Below, one piece after another: positions 49,396 through 57,801 of a stretch of DNA of 64,000 nucleotides. Position numbers and translations under genes: made by a program. The DNA lies in contig NZ_JAVIFV010000001.1 of assembly GCF_031157375.1 (NCBI RefSeq), positions 434,001-498,000 on the forward strand, written 5' to 3'. The DNA is from Sphingosinicella sp. LHD-64 (GTDB lineage Bacteria; Pseudomonadota; Alphaproteobacteria; Sphingomonadales; Sphingomonadaceae). The notes below the pieces were generated by a model that did no database searches, was not told the DNA's origin, and worked only from the letters and a program-made list of their open reading frames with translations. Positions within the stretch are counted from its first letter, which is position 1. Each line of letters opens with the position of its first letter.

Positions 49396-49956
49396 TCAGC
49401 CGAGCACGACGGTGCCGCCGCCCGGCAAGGCAAGCGGCTCGCCGAAGCGCACGACCGTTCGTTCGTCATAGGCCTCTCCGCCTGGCGCCGCCATGACATG
49501 GACGACGCGCGCCTTCACATCGACGACCCAATAATGCGCGATCCCGGCCGCCGCATAATCGCGCAGCTTTTCGCCGAGATCGCGGTCGAGCGTGGAGTCG
49601 GAGATTTCGATCGCCAACCGCACCTGCTCGGGCTGCAAAAGCCCCGTTTCCTCGATCGCACCCGCAACCAGCGCCGCATCGACGGCGCGCACGGTGTCGG
49701 TGCCAAGCATGATGCCGACTTCGCCACTCAGGGTGAGGCCGCTCCCGGTCATCCCTTGCGACAAGACCGCGATCACCTGGGCCTGCATCGCGCCATGACC
49801 GCCATGGGGTGGATTCATCCGCACAAGCTCCCCATGGTCCAGCTCCACCGTCATGTCTTCGAACGCGCCGAGATCGGCCATGCGGAGAAACTCCGCAGTG
49901 GTGAAGCGCGCGGGCGCGGTGCCGTCGTGATGAAAACGTTCTCTGGGACGATTCAT
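49396..49956 (-). CDS. Uma2-family (DUF820) endonuclease-like protein
   Basis: 186 residues. PD-(D/E)XK-like core: TAEFLRMADLGAFED, VELDHGELVRMNPP, RAVDAALVAG, RLAIEISDSTLDRDLGEKLRDYAAAGIAHYWVVD. The Asp-Glu-(Ser)-... arrangement of Uma2 proteins is recognisable. DNA binding or cleavage is inferred, and the real role is unknown. Diverges from the TauE gene. Confidence 0.85.
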   Translation of the reverse strand: MNRPRERFHHDGTAPARFTTAEFLRMADLGAFEDMTVELDHGELVRMNPPHGGHGAMQAQVIAVLSQGMTGSGLTLSGEVGIMLGTDTVRAVDAALVAGAIEETGLLQPEQVRLAIEISDSTLDRDLGEKLRDYAAAGIAHYWVVDVKARVVHVMAAPGGEAYDERTVVRFGEPLALPGGGTVVLG

Positions 49957-50000
49957 GGCGATAGAGCTAGCATGAATGGCCATCGGGTTCACCGCCAAGA

Positions 50001-50753
50001 ATGATCTCCGCCCTCGATTTCCTCATCCTCGCCGCTGCGGCCTTCGCCGCAGGCGGATTCAATGCGCTGGCGGGCGGCGGCTCGATCTTCACCTTTCCGG
50101 TGCTGATCGCGGTCGGGCTGCCGCCGATCATGGCCAATGTCACCAACACGATTGCGCTCTGCCCCGGCTATGTCGGCGGGGTGCTCGCCCAAAGGCGCGA
50201 CCTGACCGGCCAGGGCCGGCGCATGGCGCTGCTCCTGCCCGTCGCCGCTGTCGGCGGGGTGGTCGGCGCCTGGCTGCTGACTCAGACAGACGAGGGCACC
50301 TTCGAGGCGCTGATCCCCGCGCTGGTGCTCGGCGCCTGCCTGCTGCTTGCGATCCAGGACCCGGTGCGGCGCATGCTGACGCGCGGGAGCGCGCGCATCC
50401 CGCTCGCCTGGGCGATCCCGCCGGTGATCCTCGCGGCGGTCTATGGCGGCTATTTCGGGGCGGGGCTCAGCGTCATGTACCTTGCCATGATCGGCCTCGC
50501 GCTCGACGACACGCTGACGCGCCTCAACGGCCTCAAGCAGGCGATGGGGCTGGTCACCAACGTCACCGCCGCGCTTTATTTCGCCGGCATGGCCGAGGTC
50601 CACTGGCCGGCGGCCGGGGTGATGGCGGTGGGCGCGCTGCTCGGCGGCGCGGCGGGCGGACGACTGGCGAGCGTCGTGCGGCCGGGCGTGCTGCGCGCCA
50701 TCGTCATCGTGATCGGCGTGCTGATCGCCGCCGCCTTCACGCTGCGGGGGTAG
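50001..50753 (+). CDS. TauE/SafE-family transporter
   Basis: 250 residues with about eight membrane segments. AAGGFNALAGGGSIFTFPVL and GYFGAGLSVMYLAMIGL are the two half-site repeats of the family. Members export sulfite or organosulfonates; substrate not deducible. Start ATG at 50001 in a 44-base divergent gap with the Uma2 gene. Confidence 0.9.
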   Translation: MISALDFLILAAAAFAAGGFNALAGGGSIFTFPVLIAVGLPPIMANVTNTIALCPGYVGGVLAQRRDLTGQGRRMALLLPVAAVGGVVGAWLLTQTDEGTFEALIPALVLGACLLLAIQDPVRRMLTRGSARIPLAWAIPPVILAAVYGGYFGAGLSVMYLAMIGLALDDTLTRLNGLKQAMGLVTNVTAALYFAGMAEVHWPAAGVMAVGALLGGAAGGRLASVVRPGVLRAIVIVIGVLIAAAFTLRG

Positions 50754-50810
50754 TCAACCGCGCCGGGCTGGCCTAGAGGCGAGGCTTCATTCCATCGGGG
50801 AGTCTGCGCC

Positions 50811-51269
50811 TTGGCCGAGCGCATCGCCATCGCTTCCGATCACGCCGCCGTCGAGCTGAAGGCGGCGCTGGCCGACCATCTGCGCGAACAGGGCCACAGC
50901 GTCACCGATCTCGGTCCGCAAGGCGTCGATTCGGTCGACTATCCCGACTACGGCTACAAGCTCGCCGAGGAGATCGCCGCCGGCCGCGCCGATTTCGGCG
51001 TCGCGCTCTGCGGCTCGGGCATCGGCATCTCGATCGCCGCCAACCGCCATCCCGCCTGCCGCTGCGCGCGGGTCAGCGAACCCTTGTCCGCCCGCCTCGC
51101 CCGCCAGCACAACGACGCCAACGCCATCGCCATGGGCGCGCGGCTGATCGGCATCGAGATGGCCAAGGCCTGCCTCGACGCCTTCCTCGCCGAACCGTTC
51201 GAGGGGGGGCGCCACCAGCGCCGCGTCGACAAGCTAACCAACCCGTCCTTCACCAAGGAGTCCGCATGA
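50811..51269 (+). CDS. rpiB: Ribose-5-phosphate isomerase B
   Basis: 152 residues. [35 protein letters not shown] (catalytic Cys in the CGSG loop), [17 protein letters not shown]. Interconverts ribose 5-phosphate and ribulose 5-phosphate. TTG start at 50811. Overlaps glyA by four bases (ATGA), giving an rpiB-glyA pair. Confidence 0.95.
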   Translation: MAERIAIASDHAAVELKAALADHLREQGHSVTDLGPQGVDSVDYPDYGYKLAEEIAAGRADFGVALCGSGIGISIAANRHPACRCARVSEPLSARLARQHNDANAIAMGARLIGIEMAKACLDAFLAEPFEGGRHQRRVDKLTNPSFTKESA

Positions 51270-52582
51270 CGACCACCGCCGCCAACGATCTCCACGACGT
51301 CCAGCCCGACGGCTTCTTCACCCGCGGTCTCGCCGAGGCCGACCCGGCGGTGTTCGCCGGCGTGACCCACGAGCTCGACCGCGAGCAGAACCAGATCGAG
51401 CTGATCGCGTCGGAGAACATCGTCTCGAAGGCGGTGCTCGAGGCGCAGGGCACGGTCTTCACCAACAAATATGCCGAAGGCTATCCGGGCCGGCGCTACT
51501 ATCAGGGCTGCCACCCGTCCGACGAGGTCGAGACGCTGGCGATCGAGCGCGCCAAGCAGCTGTTCAACTGCGGCTTCGCCAACGTCCAGCCCCATTCGGG
51601 CGCACAGGCGAACGGCGCGGTCATGCTGGCACTGACCAGGCCCGGCGATACGATCATGGGTTTGAGCCTCGATGCCGGCGGCCACCTCACCCACGGCGCC
51701 AAGCCGGCCATGTCCGGCAAATGGTTCAACGCCGTCCAATATGGCGTCCGGCCCGACGACCATCTCATCGACTATGACCAGGTCGAGGCGATGGCGAAGG
51801 CGCAGAAGCCGCGGCTGATCATCGCCGGCGGCTCGGCCTATCCGCGCCACATCGATTTCGCCCGCTTCCGCGCGATCGCGGACGAGGTGGGCGCCCTCTT
51901 CATGGTCGACATGGCCCATTTCGCCGGCCTCGTCGCCGCGGGCGAGCACCCGACTCCGTTCGGCCACGCCCATGTCGTCACCACCACCACCCACAAGACG
52001 CTGCGCGGCCCGCGCGGCGGGATGGTGCTGACCGACGACGAGGACATCGCCAAGAAGATCAACTCGGCGGTCTTCCCCGGCCTGCAGGGTGGTCCGCTGA
52101 TGCACGTCATCGCCGCCAAGGCGGTCGCGTTCGGCGAGGCGCTCCAGCCGGAGTTCAAGACCTATGCCAAGGCGGTCATCGCCAATGCCAAGGCACTCGC
52201 CAGCCGTTTGAAAGAGCGCGGCGCCGATCTCGTCTCGGGCGGCACCGACACGCATCTCGCGCTCATCGACCTCCGCCCGCTCGGCGTCACCGGCAAGGAT
52301 GCCGACGAGGCGCTGGAGCGCGCCGGCATCACCTGCAACAAGAACGGCATCCCCAACGATCCGCTGCCCCCGGTCAAGACCAGCGGCATCCGCGTCGGAT
52401 CGCCCGCCGGCACGACCCGCGGCTTCGGCGTCGCCGAATTCCGCGACATCGCCGACATGGTCGCCGATGTTCTGGAAGGCCTCAAGGCCAACGACCATGC
52501 CGCCAACAGTGCGGTCGAGGCCGAGGTCAACCAGCGCGTGCGGGCGCTCTGTGCGCGCTTCCCGATCTATCAGGGCTTCTGA
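51266..52582 (+). CDS. glyA: Serine hydroxymethyltransferase
   Basis: 438 residues. [18 protein letters not shown], the PLP Lys in [29 protein letters not shown] and AYTKGERY-type tetrahydrofolate contact region replaced here by the usual [12 protein letters not shown]. Interconverts serine and glycine and supplies one-carbon units. Ends 10 bases before the zinc-ribbon gene. Confidence 0.97.
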   Translation: MTTTAANDLHDVQPDGFFTRGLAEADPAVFAGVTHELDREQNQIELIASENIVSKAVLEAQGTVFTNKYAEGYPGRRYYQGCHPSDEVETLAIERAKQLFNCGFANVQPHSGAQANGAVMLALTRPGDTIMGLSLDAGGHLTHGAKPAMSGKWFNAVQYGVRPDDHLIDYDQVEAMAKAQKPRLIIAGGSAYPRHIDFARFRAIADEVGALFMVDMAHFAGLVAAGEHPTPFGHAHVVTTTTHKTLRGPRGGMVLTDDEDIAKKINSAVFPGLQGGPLMHVIAAKAVAFGEALQPEFKTYAKAVIANAKALASRLKERGADLVSGGTDTHLALIDLRPLGVTGKDADEALERAGITCNKNGIPNDPLPPVKTSGIRVGSPAGTTRGFGVAEFRDIADMVADVLEGLKANDHAANSAVEAEVNQRVRALCARFPIYQGF

Positions 52583-52592
52583 GGGGGCCGTC

Positions 52593-52922
52593 ATGGCAGA
52601 CGAAGCGAAACTGACGCGGATGTGCGGCACCTGTTCGGCGGGCCTGCCGGACGGCGCGAACTTCTGCCCGGCTTGCGGCACCGCGATCCAGGCCGAAGGC
52701 GGCGAGTCGATCGGCCAGATGCTGGCCGGTTTCGCGAGCGGCACCGCGGAGGAGATCAGGAAGGCAAGCCAGCCGGTGCTCACCAGCCCGACCGGCAGGA
52801 AGGTCGCCGCCGGCGCTGCGATCGGCGCGGTCGCGGCCGTCGCCATCCCCTTCGTCTCGATCGGCGTCGGTGCGCTGGTCGGTGCGGGCGTCGCAGCCCT
52901 GCGGCGGAGCAAATCCGGCTAG
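52593..52922 (+). CDS. Zinc-ribbon protein with glycine-zipper segment
   Basis: 109 residues. N-terminal zinc ribbon (MCGTC...FCPACG), then an acidic linker and a hydrophobic Gly/Ala-rich segment (GAAIGAVAAVAIPFVSIGVGALVGAGVAAL) that could span or associate with a membrane. Function unknown. Packed between glyA and nrdR; its TAG is directly followed by the nrdR ATG. Confidence 0.75.
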   Translation: MADEAKLTRMCGTCSAGLPDGANFCPACGTAIQAEGGESIGQMLAGFASGTAEEIRKASQPVLTSPTGRKVAAGAAIGAVAAVAIPFVSIGVGALVGAGVAALRRSKSG

Positions 52923-53384
52923 ATGCGCTGCCCGTTCTGCGCCCATGAGAACAGCCAGGTGAAGGACAGCCGTCCCACCGAGGACGGCTCGGCCATCCGC
53001 CGCCGCCGCCAGTGCGAGGATTGCGGCGCACGCTTCACCACCTTCGAGCGCATCCAGCTGCGCGAATTGACCGTGCTCAAGTCCGAGGACAAGCGCGAGC
53101 CGTTCGACCGCGCCAAGCTCGAACGCTCGATCGCCATCGCCTGCCGCAAGCGGCCGGTACCGACCGAACGGATCGAGCGCCTCGCCTCCTCGATCCAGCG
53201 CCAGATCGAAACCAGCGGCGAAAGCGAGATGCCCTCGGCCCGGATCGGCCAGATGGTGATGGAGGGCCTGAAGGCGCTCGACCCGGTCGCCTATATCCGC
53301 TTCGCCAGCGTCTATAAGGACTTCCGCGAGGCCAAGGACTTCGAGGACTTTGCTGGCACGATCAGTGAAGCGGGGAAGGAGTAG
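52923..53384 (+). CDS. nrdR: Transcriptional repressor NrdR
   Basis: 153 residues: the N-terminal zinc ribbon MRCPFC...[13 protein letters not shown] and the ATP-cone domain ([22 protein letters not shown] to [19 protein letters not shown]). Represses ribonucleotide reductase genes according to nucleotide pools. ATG at 52923 immediately follows the preceding TAG. The next gene in line before insertion would be trmJ. Confidence 0.97.
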   Translation: MRCPFCAHENSQVKDSRPTEDGSAIRRRRQCEDCGARFTTFERIQLRELTVLKSEDKREPFDRAKLERSIAIACRKRPVPTERIERLASSIQRQIETSGESEMPSARIGQMVMEGLKALDPVAYIRFASVYKDFREAKDFEDFAGTISEAGKE

Positions 53385-53403
53385 ATTTCCCTTACCCCGC
53401 ATT

Positions 53404-53444
53404 CCCGAGCGAAGTCGAGGGACTAGGCCGAGCGAAGCCGAGGC
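53404..53444. repeat. Left palindromic pair flanking the GIY-YIG gene
   Basis: Two tandem imperfect 18-mers, CCCGAGCGAAGTCGAGGG (53404-53421) and GCCGAGCGAAGCCGAGGC (53427-53444), 5 bases apart. The whole segment (about 48 bases) recurs in reverse complement at 53754-53794 on the other side of the nuclease gene, and in direct orientation at 60469-60509. Confidence 0.9.
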
Positions 53445-53459
53445 CCTAAGCGGGCAGAC

Positions 53460-54572
53460 ATGAGTTTCTGGACCTATATCCTCCACTGCGCCGACCGGAG
53501 CTACTATACCGGCCATACCGACGATCTGGACCGACGGGTCGCCGAACATCAAAGCGGCGCCATTCGCGGCTATACCTACGAACGCCGCCCGATCGAACTG
53601 GTCTGGGCCGACAACTTCCCGACCCGCGCCGAGGCGCAAGCGGCGGAAACCAAGATCAAGGGCTGGTCGCGTGCGAAGAAGGAGGCCTTGATCGCCGAGA
53701 ATTGGGATCGGCTGAAGCGACTTGCGATCCCGCCTGGTGAGCGCGCCGAAAGAGCCTCGGCTTCGCTCGGTTTAGTCCCTCGACTTCGCTCGGGAAAAGC
53801 GGAATTGGGGATGCCGCGGAAAGCAACGCCCCCCGCCATCGTCCTCGTCCGCCCGCAACTCGGCGAGAATATCGGCAAGGCGGCGCGGGCGATGCTCAAT
53901 TTCGGGCTCACCGACATGCGCCTCGTCGCCCCGCGGGATGGGTGGCCGAACCCAAGCGCAGGTCCTGCCGCCTCAGGCGCGGACATCGTGCTGGAGCAGG
54001 CACAGGTGTTCGACACCGTCGCCGAGGCGGTGGCGGACTGCCCGTTCGTCTATGCGACCACGGTCAGGAAACGCGGCCTCGTCGTACCGGTGGTCTCGCC
54101 GGAGGAAGCCGCGCGCGAAGTCCAGACCAACGCCGGCCCCTCAGCCATCCTGTTCGGCGCCGAACGATCGGGCCTCGAGACCGACGAGGTCGCGATCGCG
54201 AGCAAGATCGTCACCGTGCCGGTCAATCCCGAGTTCCGCTCGCTGAACCTCGCCCAGGCGGTGATGCTGCTCGCCTATGAGTGGTCGAAGCTGCAGACGC
54301 TCGCCGTGCCGACCCTGGGCGACCAGGCCGAGCCGCGCGCCGAGCATGTCCACCTCGAAGGCCTGATCCGACAACTCTTCGACGCGCTCGAGGCGGCCGA
54401 CTATTTCCACCCGCCCGATCGCACGCCGGCGACCCAGAACACCATCCGCACCATCGTCACCAAGGCCGGCTGGTCGGCGCGCGAGGTGCAGGCGATGCGC
54501 GGCATCGTCCGGGCGCTGGAGGAAGGCCGGCTGCGTCAGCCGCGCAGTTCGTCGAACCGGTCGAACTCGTAG
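53460..54572 (+). CDS. GIY-YIG nuclease domain fused in frame to TrmJ-like methyltransferase
   Basis: 370 codons with no stop. Residues 1-90 form a stand-alone GIY-YIG domain: FWTYILHCADRSYYTGHTDDL (GIY/YIG elements), DRRVAEH (conserved Arg), FPTRAEAQAAETKIKGWSRAKK (Glu and the family's terminal motif). Residues 99-112 (ASASLGLVPRLRSG) are the right-hand repeat translated. Residues 118-370 are a SPOUT tRNA methyltransferase: RPQLGENIGKAARAMLNFG, FGAERSGLETDE and SLNLAQAV (TrmJ type, acting on Nm32 of tRNA). The native 3' end of the nuclease seems lost in the repeat. Either a true fusion, or two products if translation also starts at 53811. Confidence 0.7.
   Translation: MSFWTYILHCADRSYYTGHTDDLDRRVAEHQSGAIRGYTYERRPIELVWADNFPTRAEAQAAETKIKGWSRAKKEALIAENWDRLKRLAIPPGERAERASASLGLVPRLRSGKAELGMPRKATPPAIVLVRPQLGENIGKAARAMLNFGLTDMRLVAPRDGWPNPSAGPAASGADIVLEQAQVFDTVAEAVADCPFVYATTVRKRGLVVPVVSPEEAAREVQTNAGPSAILFGAERSGLETDEVAIASKIVTVPVNPEFRSLNLAQAVMLLAYEWSKLQTLAVPTLGDQAEPRAEHVHLEGLIRQLFDALEAADYFHPPDRTPATQNTIRTIVTKAGWSAREVQAMRGIVRALEEGRLRQPRSSSNRSNS
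53754..53794. repeat. Right palindromic pair, inverted copy of 53404-53444
   Basis: GCCTCGGCTTCGCTCGGT (53754-53771) and CCCTCGACTTCGCTCGGG (53777-53794); reverse complement of the left pair with the TAG-containing spacer kept. It is inside the open reading frame and encodes the linker. Confidence 0.9.
53811..54572 (+). CDS. tRNA methyltransferase TrmJ-like (alternative, unfused reading)
   Basis: Alternative reading of the previous entry, giving a 253-residue protein of the usual TrmJ length beginning MPRKATPPAIVLVRPQLGENIGKAARAM. The ATG has only a weak GGAATTGGGG site upstream. This would be the ancestral methyltransferase gene following nrdR before the nuclease cassette and repeats arrived. 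The last 37 bases overlap the converging chorismate mutase gene. Confidence 0.7.
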   Translation: MPRKATPPAIVLVRPQLGENIGKAARAMLNFGLTDMRLVAPRDGWPNPSAGPAASGADIVLEQAQVFDTVAEAVADCPFVYATTVRKRGLVVPVVSPEEAAREVQTNAGPSAILFGAERSGLETDEVAIASKIVTVPVNPEFRSLNLAQAVMLLAYEWSKLQTLAVPTLGDQAEPRAEHVHLEGLIRQLFDALEAADYFHPPDRTPATQNTIRTIVTKAGWSAREVQAMRGIVRALEEGRLRQPRSSSNRSNS

Positions 54573-54859
54573 GCGATCGAGCCCTCGACGAGGCGCTCGT
54601 AGATATCGCCGATCACCTCGTCGGGCACGCTGGCCGCCCGGGCGTGGCTCCGGGCATTCTCGATCACCTGCGCCTTGCGCCATTCGACGCGCACCGTGTC
54701 GCGATGCGGTTTGATCCGCGCGGCGGCGTCCATGTAGCGGAAACGCTCGCCGATCAGCGCGACGATCTGCTCATCGAGCCGGTCGATGCCGTAGCGCACC
54801 TCGGCCATGGTCTCGCACGCCGCCGGCTTCACTCGTTCTTCAGTCATGGCATTGGTCAT
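54536..54859 (-). CDS. Chorismate mutase (AroQ/PchB type)
   Basis: 107 residues: VRYGIDRLDEQIVALIGERFRYMDAAARIK (helix 1 with the catalytic Arg and Lys positions), EWRKAQVIENARSHA and VIGDIYERLVEGSIAYEFDRFDEL. Converts chorismate to prephenate, or acts as isochorismate pyruvate lyase-like PchB; which one is not certain. AGGAG lies just before the ATG at 54859; a second ATG 12 bases in is also possible. Confidence 0.88.
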   Translation of the reverse strand: MTNAMTEERVKPAACETMAEVRYGIDRLDEQIVALIGERFRYMDAAARIKPHRDTVRVEWRKAQVIENARSHARAASVPDEVIGDIYERLVEGSIAYEFDRFDELRG

Positions 54860-54895
54860 GGCGCTCCTTTAACGACACGGCGCGCCCTGTCGAGG

Positions 54896-54924
54896 TTGAC
54901 TTTCCGCGCGAGCGCGGCCATGTG
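54896..54924 (+). promoter_or_regulatory. Candidate rpsD promoter
   Basis: TTGACT, 17-base spacer, CATGTG. The -35 is good and the -10 is poor. It is in the only gap before rpsD, which includes further hairpin-forming leader sequence (54970-55000). Confidence 0.3.
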
Positions 54925-55034
54925 CCCGCCTTCGCAATTGGCCCCGCACCCCTGGTGAAGCGGTGGCCGCGCCGGATGACACGGTCCGGCGGTGCGGTTC
55001 CAGGGATCATGATAACGCGAATTGGAGTTTCATT

Positions 55035-55649
55035 ATGTCGAAGCGCAGCAGCGCCAAGTACAAGCTCGACCGCCGGATGGGCGAGAACGTCTTCGGTCGC
55101 CCGAAGAGCCCGGTCAACAAGCGCGAATACGGCCCCGGCCAGCACGGCCAGCGCCGCAAGGGCAAGATGTCGGACTTCGGCATCCAGCTGCGCGCCAAGC
55201 AGAAGCTCAAGGGCTATTACGGCGACGTCACCGAGAAGCAGTTCAAGCGCGCCTACACCGACGCGTCGAAGATGAAGGGCGACACCGGCCAGAACCTGAT
55301 CGGCCTGCTCGAGCGCCGTCTCGACATGGTCGTCTACCGCGCCAAGTTCGCGCCGACCATCTGGGCCGCGCGCCAGCTGGTCAGCCACGGCCATGTCCGC
55401 GTCAACGGCGTCAAGTGCAACATCGCCTCGCGCCGCGTGAACGTCGGCGACGAGGTCACGCTGGGTTCCAAGGCGCAGGAAATGGCGCTGGTCATGGAGG
55501 CGCAGAGCCTCGCCGAGCGTGACATCCCCGAATATGTCGCCCCCGACGGCGCCGCCAAGGTCACCTTCACCCGCGTGCCCACGCTGGACGAGGTGCCCTA
55601 TCCGGTCCGCATGGAACCGAACCTGGTCGTCGAATTCTACTCGCGCTGA
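55035..55649 (+). CDS. rpsD: 30S ribosomal protein S4
   Basis: 204 residues: [41 protein letters not shown], the S4 RNA-binding motif ([34 protein letters not shown]). Binds 16S rRNA early in assembly. ATG at 55035 with ATTGGAG upstream; an in-frame extension upstream has no support. Followed by a strong terminator. Confidence 0.98.
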   Translation: MSKRSSAKYKLDRRMGENVFGRPKSPVNKREYGPGQHGQRRKGKMSDFGIQLRAKQKLKGYYGDVTEKQFKRAYTDASKMKGDTGQNLIGLLERRLDMVVYRAKFAPTIWAARQLVSHGHVRVNGVKCNIASRRVNVGDEVTLGSKAQEMALVMEAQSLAERDIPEYVAPDGAAKVTFTRVPTLDEVPYPVRMEPNLVVEFYSR

Positions 55650-55672
55650 TCCTGTCGGTCAGACGCGATCAG

Positions 55673-55704
55673 AAAAGGCGGTTCCCTGCGGGGAGCCGCC
55701 TTTT
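55673..55704 (+). terminator. Intrinsic terminator of rpsD
   Basis: Stem AAAAGGCGGTTCCC/GGGAGCCGCCTTTT (one G-T pair) with TGCG loop, ending in a T-run; works in both directions for the converging S9 peptidase gene. Confidence 0.9.
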
Positions 55705-55705
55705 C

Positions 55706-57679
55706 TCATTCCAGGCCGAGCGTGGTGCGCAGGAAGGCATCGCTCCGCCGCAGCATGTCCGCCCGCGCCGTCGAATCCTCGATCTGGTGATCGAGCCCCG
55801 GATAGGCCACCAGCTCGACCCGCCCGCCCGCTTCGCGCAGCCGGCCTTCCATGCGCCGTGACTGGCCGATGCCGACATTCCTGTCGAGATCACCGTGAAA
55901 GAGCAGCACGGGCACGCGGATCGCCGCGGCATTCTCCGCAGGCGAGCCGTCGCGGACGTGCGGGCCGCTGCCGACGAAGTCGCGGATCGCCGCGAAGCTG
56001 GTCCAGCGCCGCCACTCCTCCTTCAGGAGGTTGAGATCGGTGACCGGCGCGATCGCCACCGCCGCCTTGAACAATTGCGGGTCGAGCACGTTCGCCTGCA
56101 GCGCCGCATAGCCGCCATAGGACCAGCCGACGATCGCCAGCCTGGCAGGATTCGCGATCCCCTCCGAAACGAGCCAGCGTCCGGCATCGTTGACGTCGCC
56201 GATCGCGGTCCGCCACGCCTGGAAGCCGTTCTCGCGGAACCAGTCGTCGCCATAGCCGGCCGACCCCCGGAAATTGGGCTGGAGCACGGCGAAGCCGCGA
56301 TTGGCGAAATATTGCGCCAGCCAGTCGAACCCCCATTCGTCGCGCGCCTCCGGGCCGCCATGCGGCAGGACGATCGCCGGCAATCCGCGGCCGCTGCCGG
56401 CCGGGGGCAGCGTCAGATAGGCCGGGATCGTCGTCCCGTCCGCGGCGCGGTAGGAGACGGCGCGCACCTCGGCCAGGGTGACGTTCTCCAGTTGCGGCCG
56501 CGCCAGCATGATCTCGTTGAGCTGGCGCGTGCCGCGGTCGTAGAGGAAGTAGCGGCCCGGATCGCGATCGCTCGCGGCGAGGATCAGCAGCCGGCTTTCA
56601 TCCTCCGATGAATCGATAAAGCGGATCTGCGGCAGGTTCGGCATCGCCCGACCGAGCTGGGCGGCGAGCTGCTGCAGCTCCGGATCGAAATAGACCGCCT
56701 GACGCGTCTCGGTGACGTAGGAGGCGCCGATCACCCGCCCGCCGCGGCCGATCCGCAGCAGCCCGGCGACATCGACGGTGTCGTGCGAGACAAGCAGCTC
56801 GCGCCGGCCGGAGCCGTCCAGCGCAAGCCGGTACAGGGCCATGCGCCCGTTCAGCTTCTGGAAGACGTAGGCGGCGTTGAGCGCGCGATCGACCGCGGCC
56901 GGACTCATGCCCTCCCGGGTCGATTCCGTATATTGGCCAAGGGGGCGCCACTCCTCCGAATCGGCGGCCCGGTAGAAATAGTTGATCACGTCGCCCATCA
57001 TCCCGGTCTCGCCGCGCGGCGGACGCATGCCCATGATCCGGATCGTGCCGTGACCGTCGGAAACATAGCGGGCGGCATTGAGCCGCGCCGTCTCGACCGT
57101 TCGGGTCGAGAGATTGGCGGTGTCCACCCGCACCACCCCATAGCCGTTCTCGCGCCGCTCGATATTGGTGCCCTGGCGGCGCTCCGGCACGAAATTCTGC
57201 CCCATCAGCACCGCGCCGTTCTGCCCGGGCAGCCAATCGATGACGTTGCCGCCCCACAGGCTGACGTAGCGCTGGTAGAAGCTGTCGGTCTGGCCGAGCA
57301 CGCGGATGTTGGCGCCGTCGCTGTCGAGCGCGACGAGCCGGCTGAGCGAGACGATCTCGCCGGGGCTGTCGGTGAGCCCGAAGACCGTGCAGAGCAGCCG
57401 CGCATCCGAGACCCAGCCGCACCCGCCGAGCCGCTGGCGAACCCCGTCCGCGGCGGTGGTGACGCGCGAGTCCCCGCTGTCGAGATCGACGGTGTAGAGG
57501 CGCGACGCCTGCCCATCGGCCGGCGCGACATAGGCGAGCCGGCGCCCGTTGGGCGAAAGCGCGATGCTTTCGATGCTTTCGCGCGCACCAAAAGCCGTGG
57601 CCATATCGGGCGCCTGCGCCAAGAGCGCGGCGGGCATGGCCAAGAGCAGCAGCAAGTAACCGCCAAGACGAATTCGCAT
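55706..57679 (-). CDS. Secreted S9-family peptidase (prolyl oligopeptidase-like)
   Basis: 657 residues. Signal peptide (LGGYLLLLLAMPAALLAQ), beta-propeller-like N-terminal part with SPNGRRLAYV, and a C-terminal hydrolase domain: DEWGFDWLAQYFANRGFAVLQ, nucleophile GWSYGGYAAL, Asp in FHGDLDRNV, His in YPGLDHQIED. Expected to cleave dipeptides or acyl-peptides in the periplasm. GGAGGGGGCTCC precedes the ATG at 57679. Diverges from the M28 peptidase gene over 122 bases. Confidence 0.92.
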   Translation of the reverse strand: MRIRLGGYLLLLLAMPAALLAQAPDMATAFGARESIESIALSPNGRRLAYVAPADGQASRLYTVDLDSGDSRVTTAADGVRQRLGGCGWVSDARLLCTVFGLTDSPGEIVSLSRLVALDSDGANIRVLGQTDSFYQRYVSLWGGNVIDWLPGQNGAVLMGQNFVPERRQGTNIERRENGYGVVRVDTANLSTRTVETARLNAARYVSDGHGTIRIMGMRPPRGETGMMGDVINYFYRAADSEEWRPLGQYTESTREGMSPAAVDRALNAAYVFQKLNGRMALYRLALDGSGRRELLVSHDTVDVAGLLRIGRGGRVIGASYVTETRQAVYFDPELQQLAAQLGRAMPNLPQIRFIDSSEDESRLLILAASDRDPGRYFLYDRGTRQLNEIMLARPQLENVTLAEVRAVSYRAADGTTIPAYLTLPPAGSGRGLPAIVLPHGGPEARDEWGFDWLAQYFANRGFAVLQPNFRGSAGYGDDWFRENGFQAWRTAIGDVNDAGRWLVSEGIANPARLAIVGWSYGGYAALQANVLDPQLFKAAVAIAPVTDLNLLKEEWRRWTSFAAIRDFVGSGPHVRDGSPAENAAAIRVPVLLFHGDLDRNVGIGQSRRMEGRLREAGGRVELVAYPGLDHQIEDSTARADMLRRSDAFLRTTLGLE

Positions 57680-57801
57680 GGAGCCCCCTCCTATTTCTAT
57701 GGCTTGATGGCCGAAGTCTCCACCGGGCGCAAGGTTGCGGAAGCGCCTCGAGGCTGCCAAAAGCCCGGCCTTGTCGACCTCCACGCCGGGAAATCGATCC
57801 G

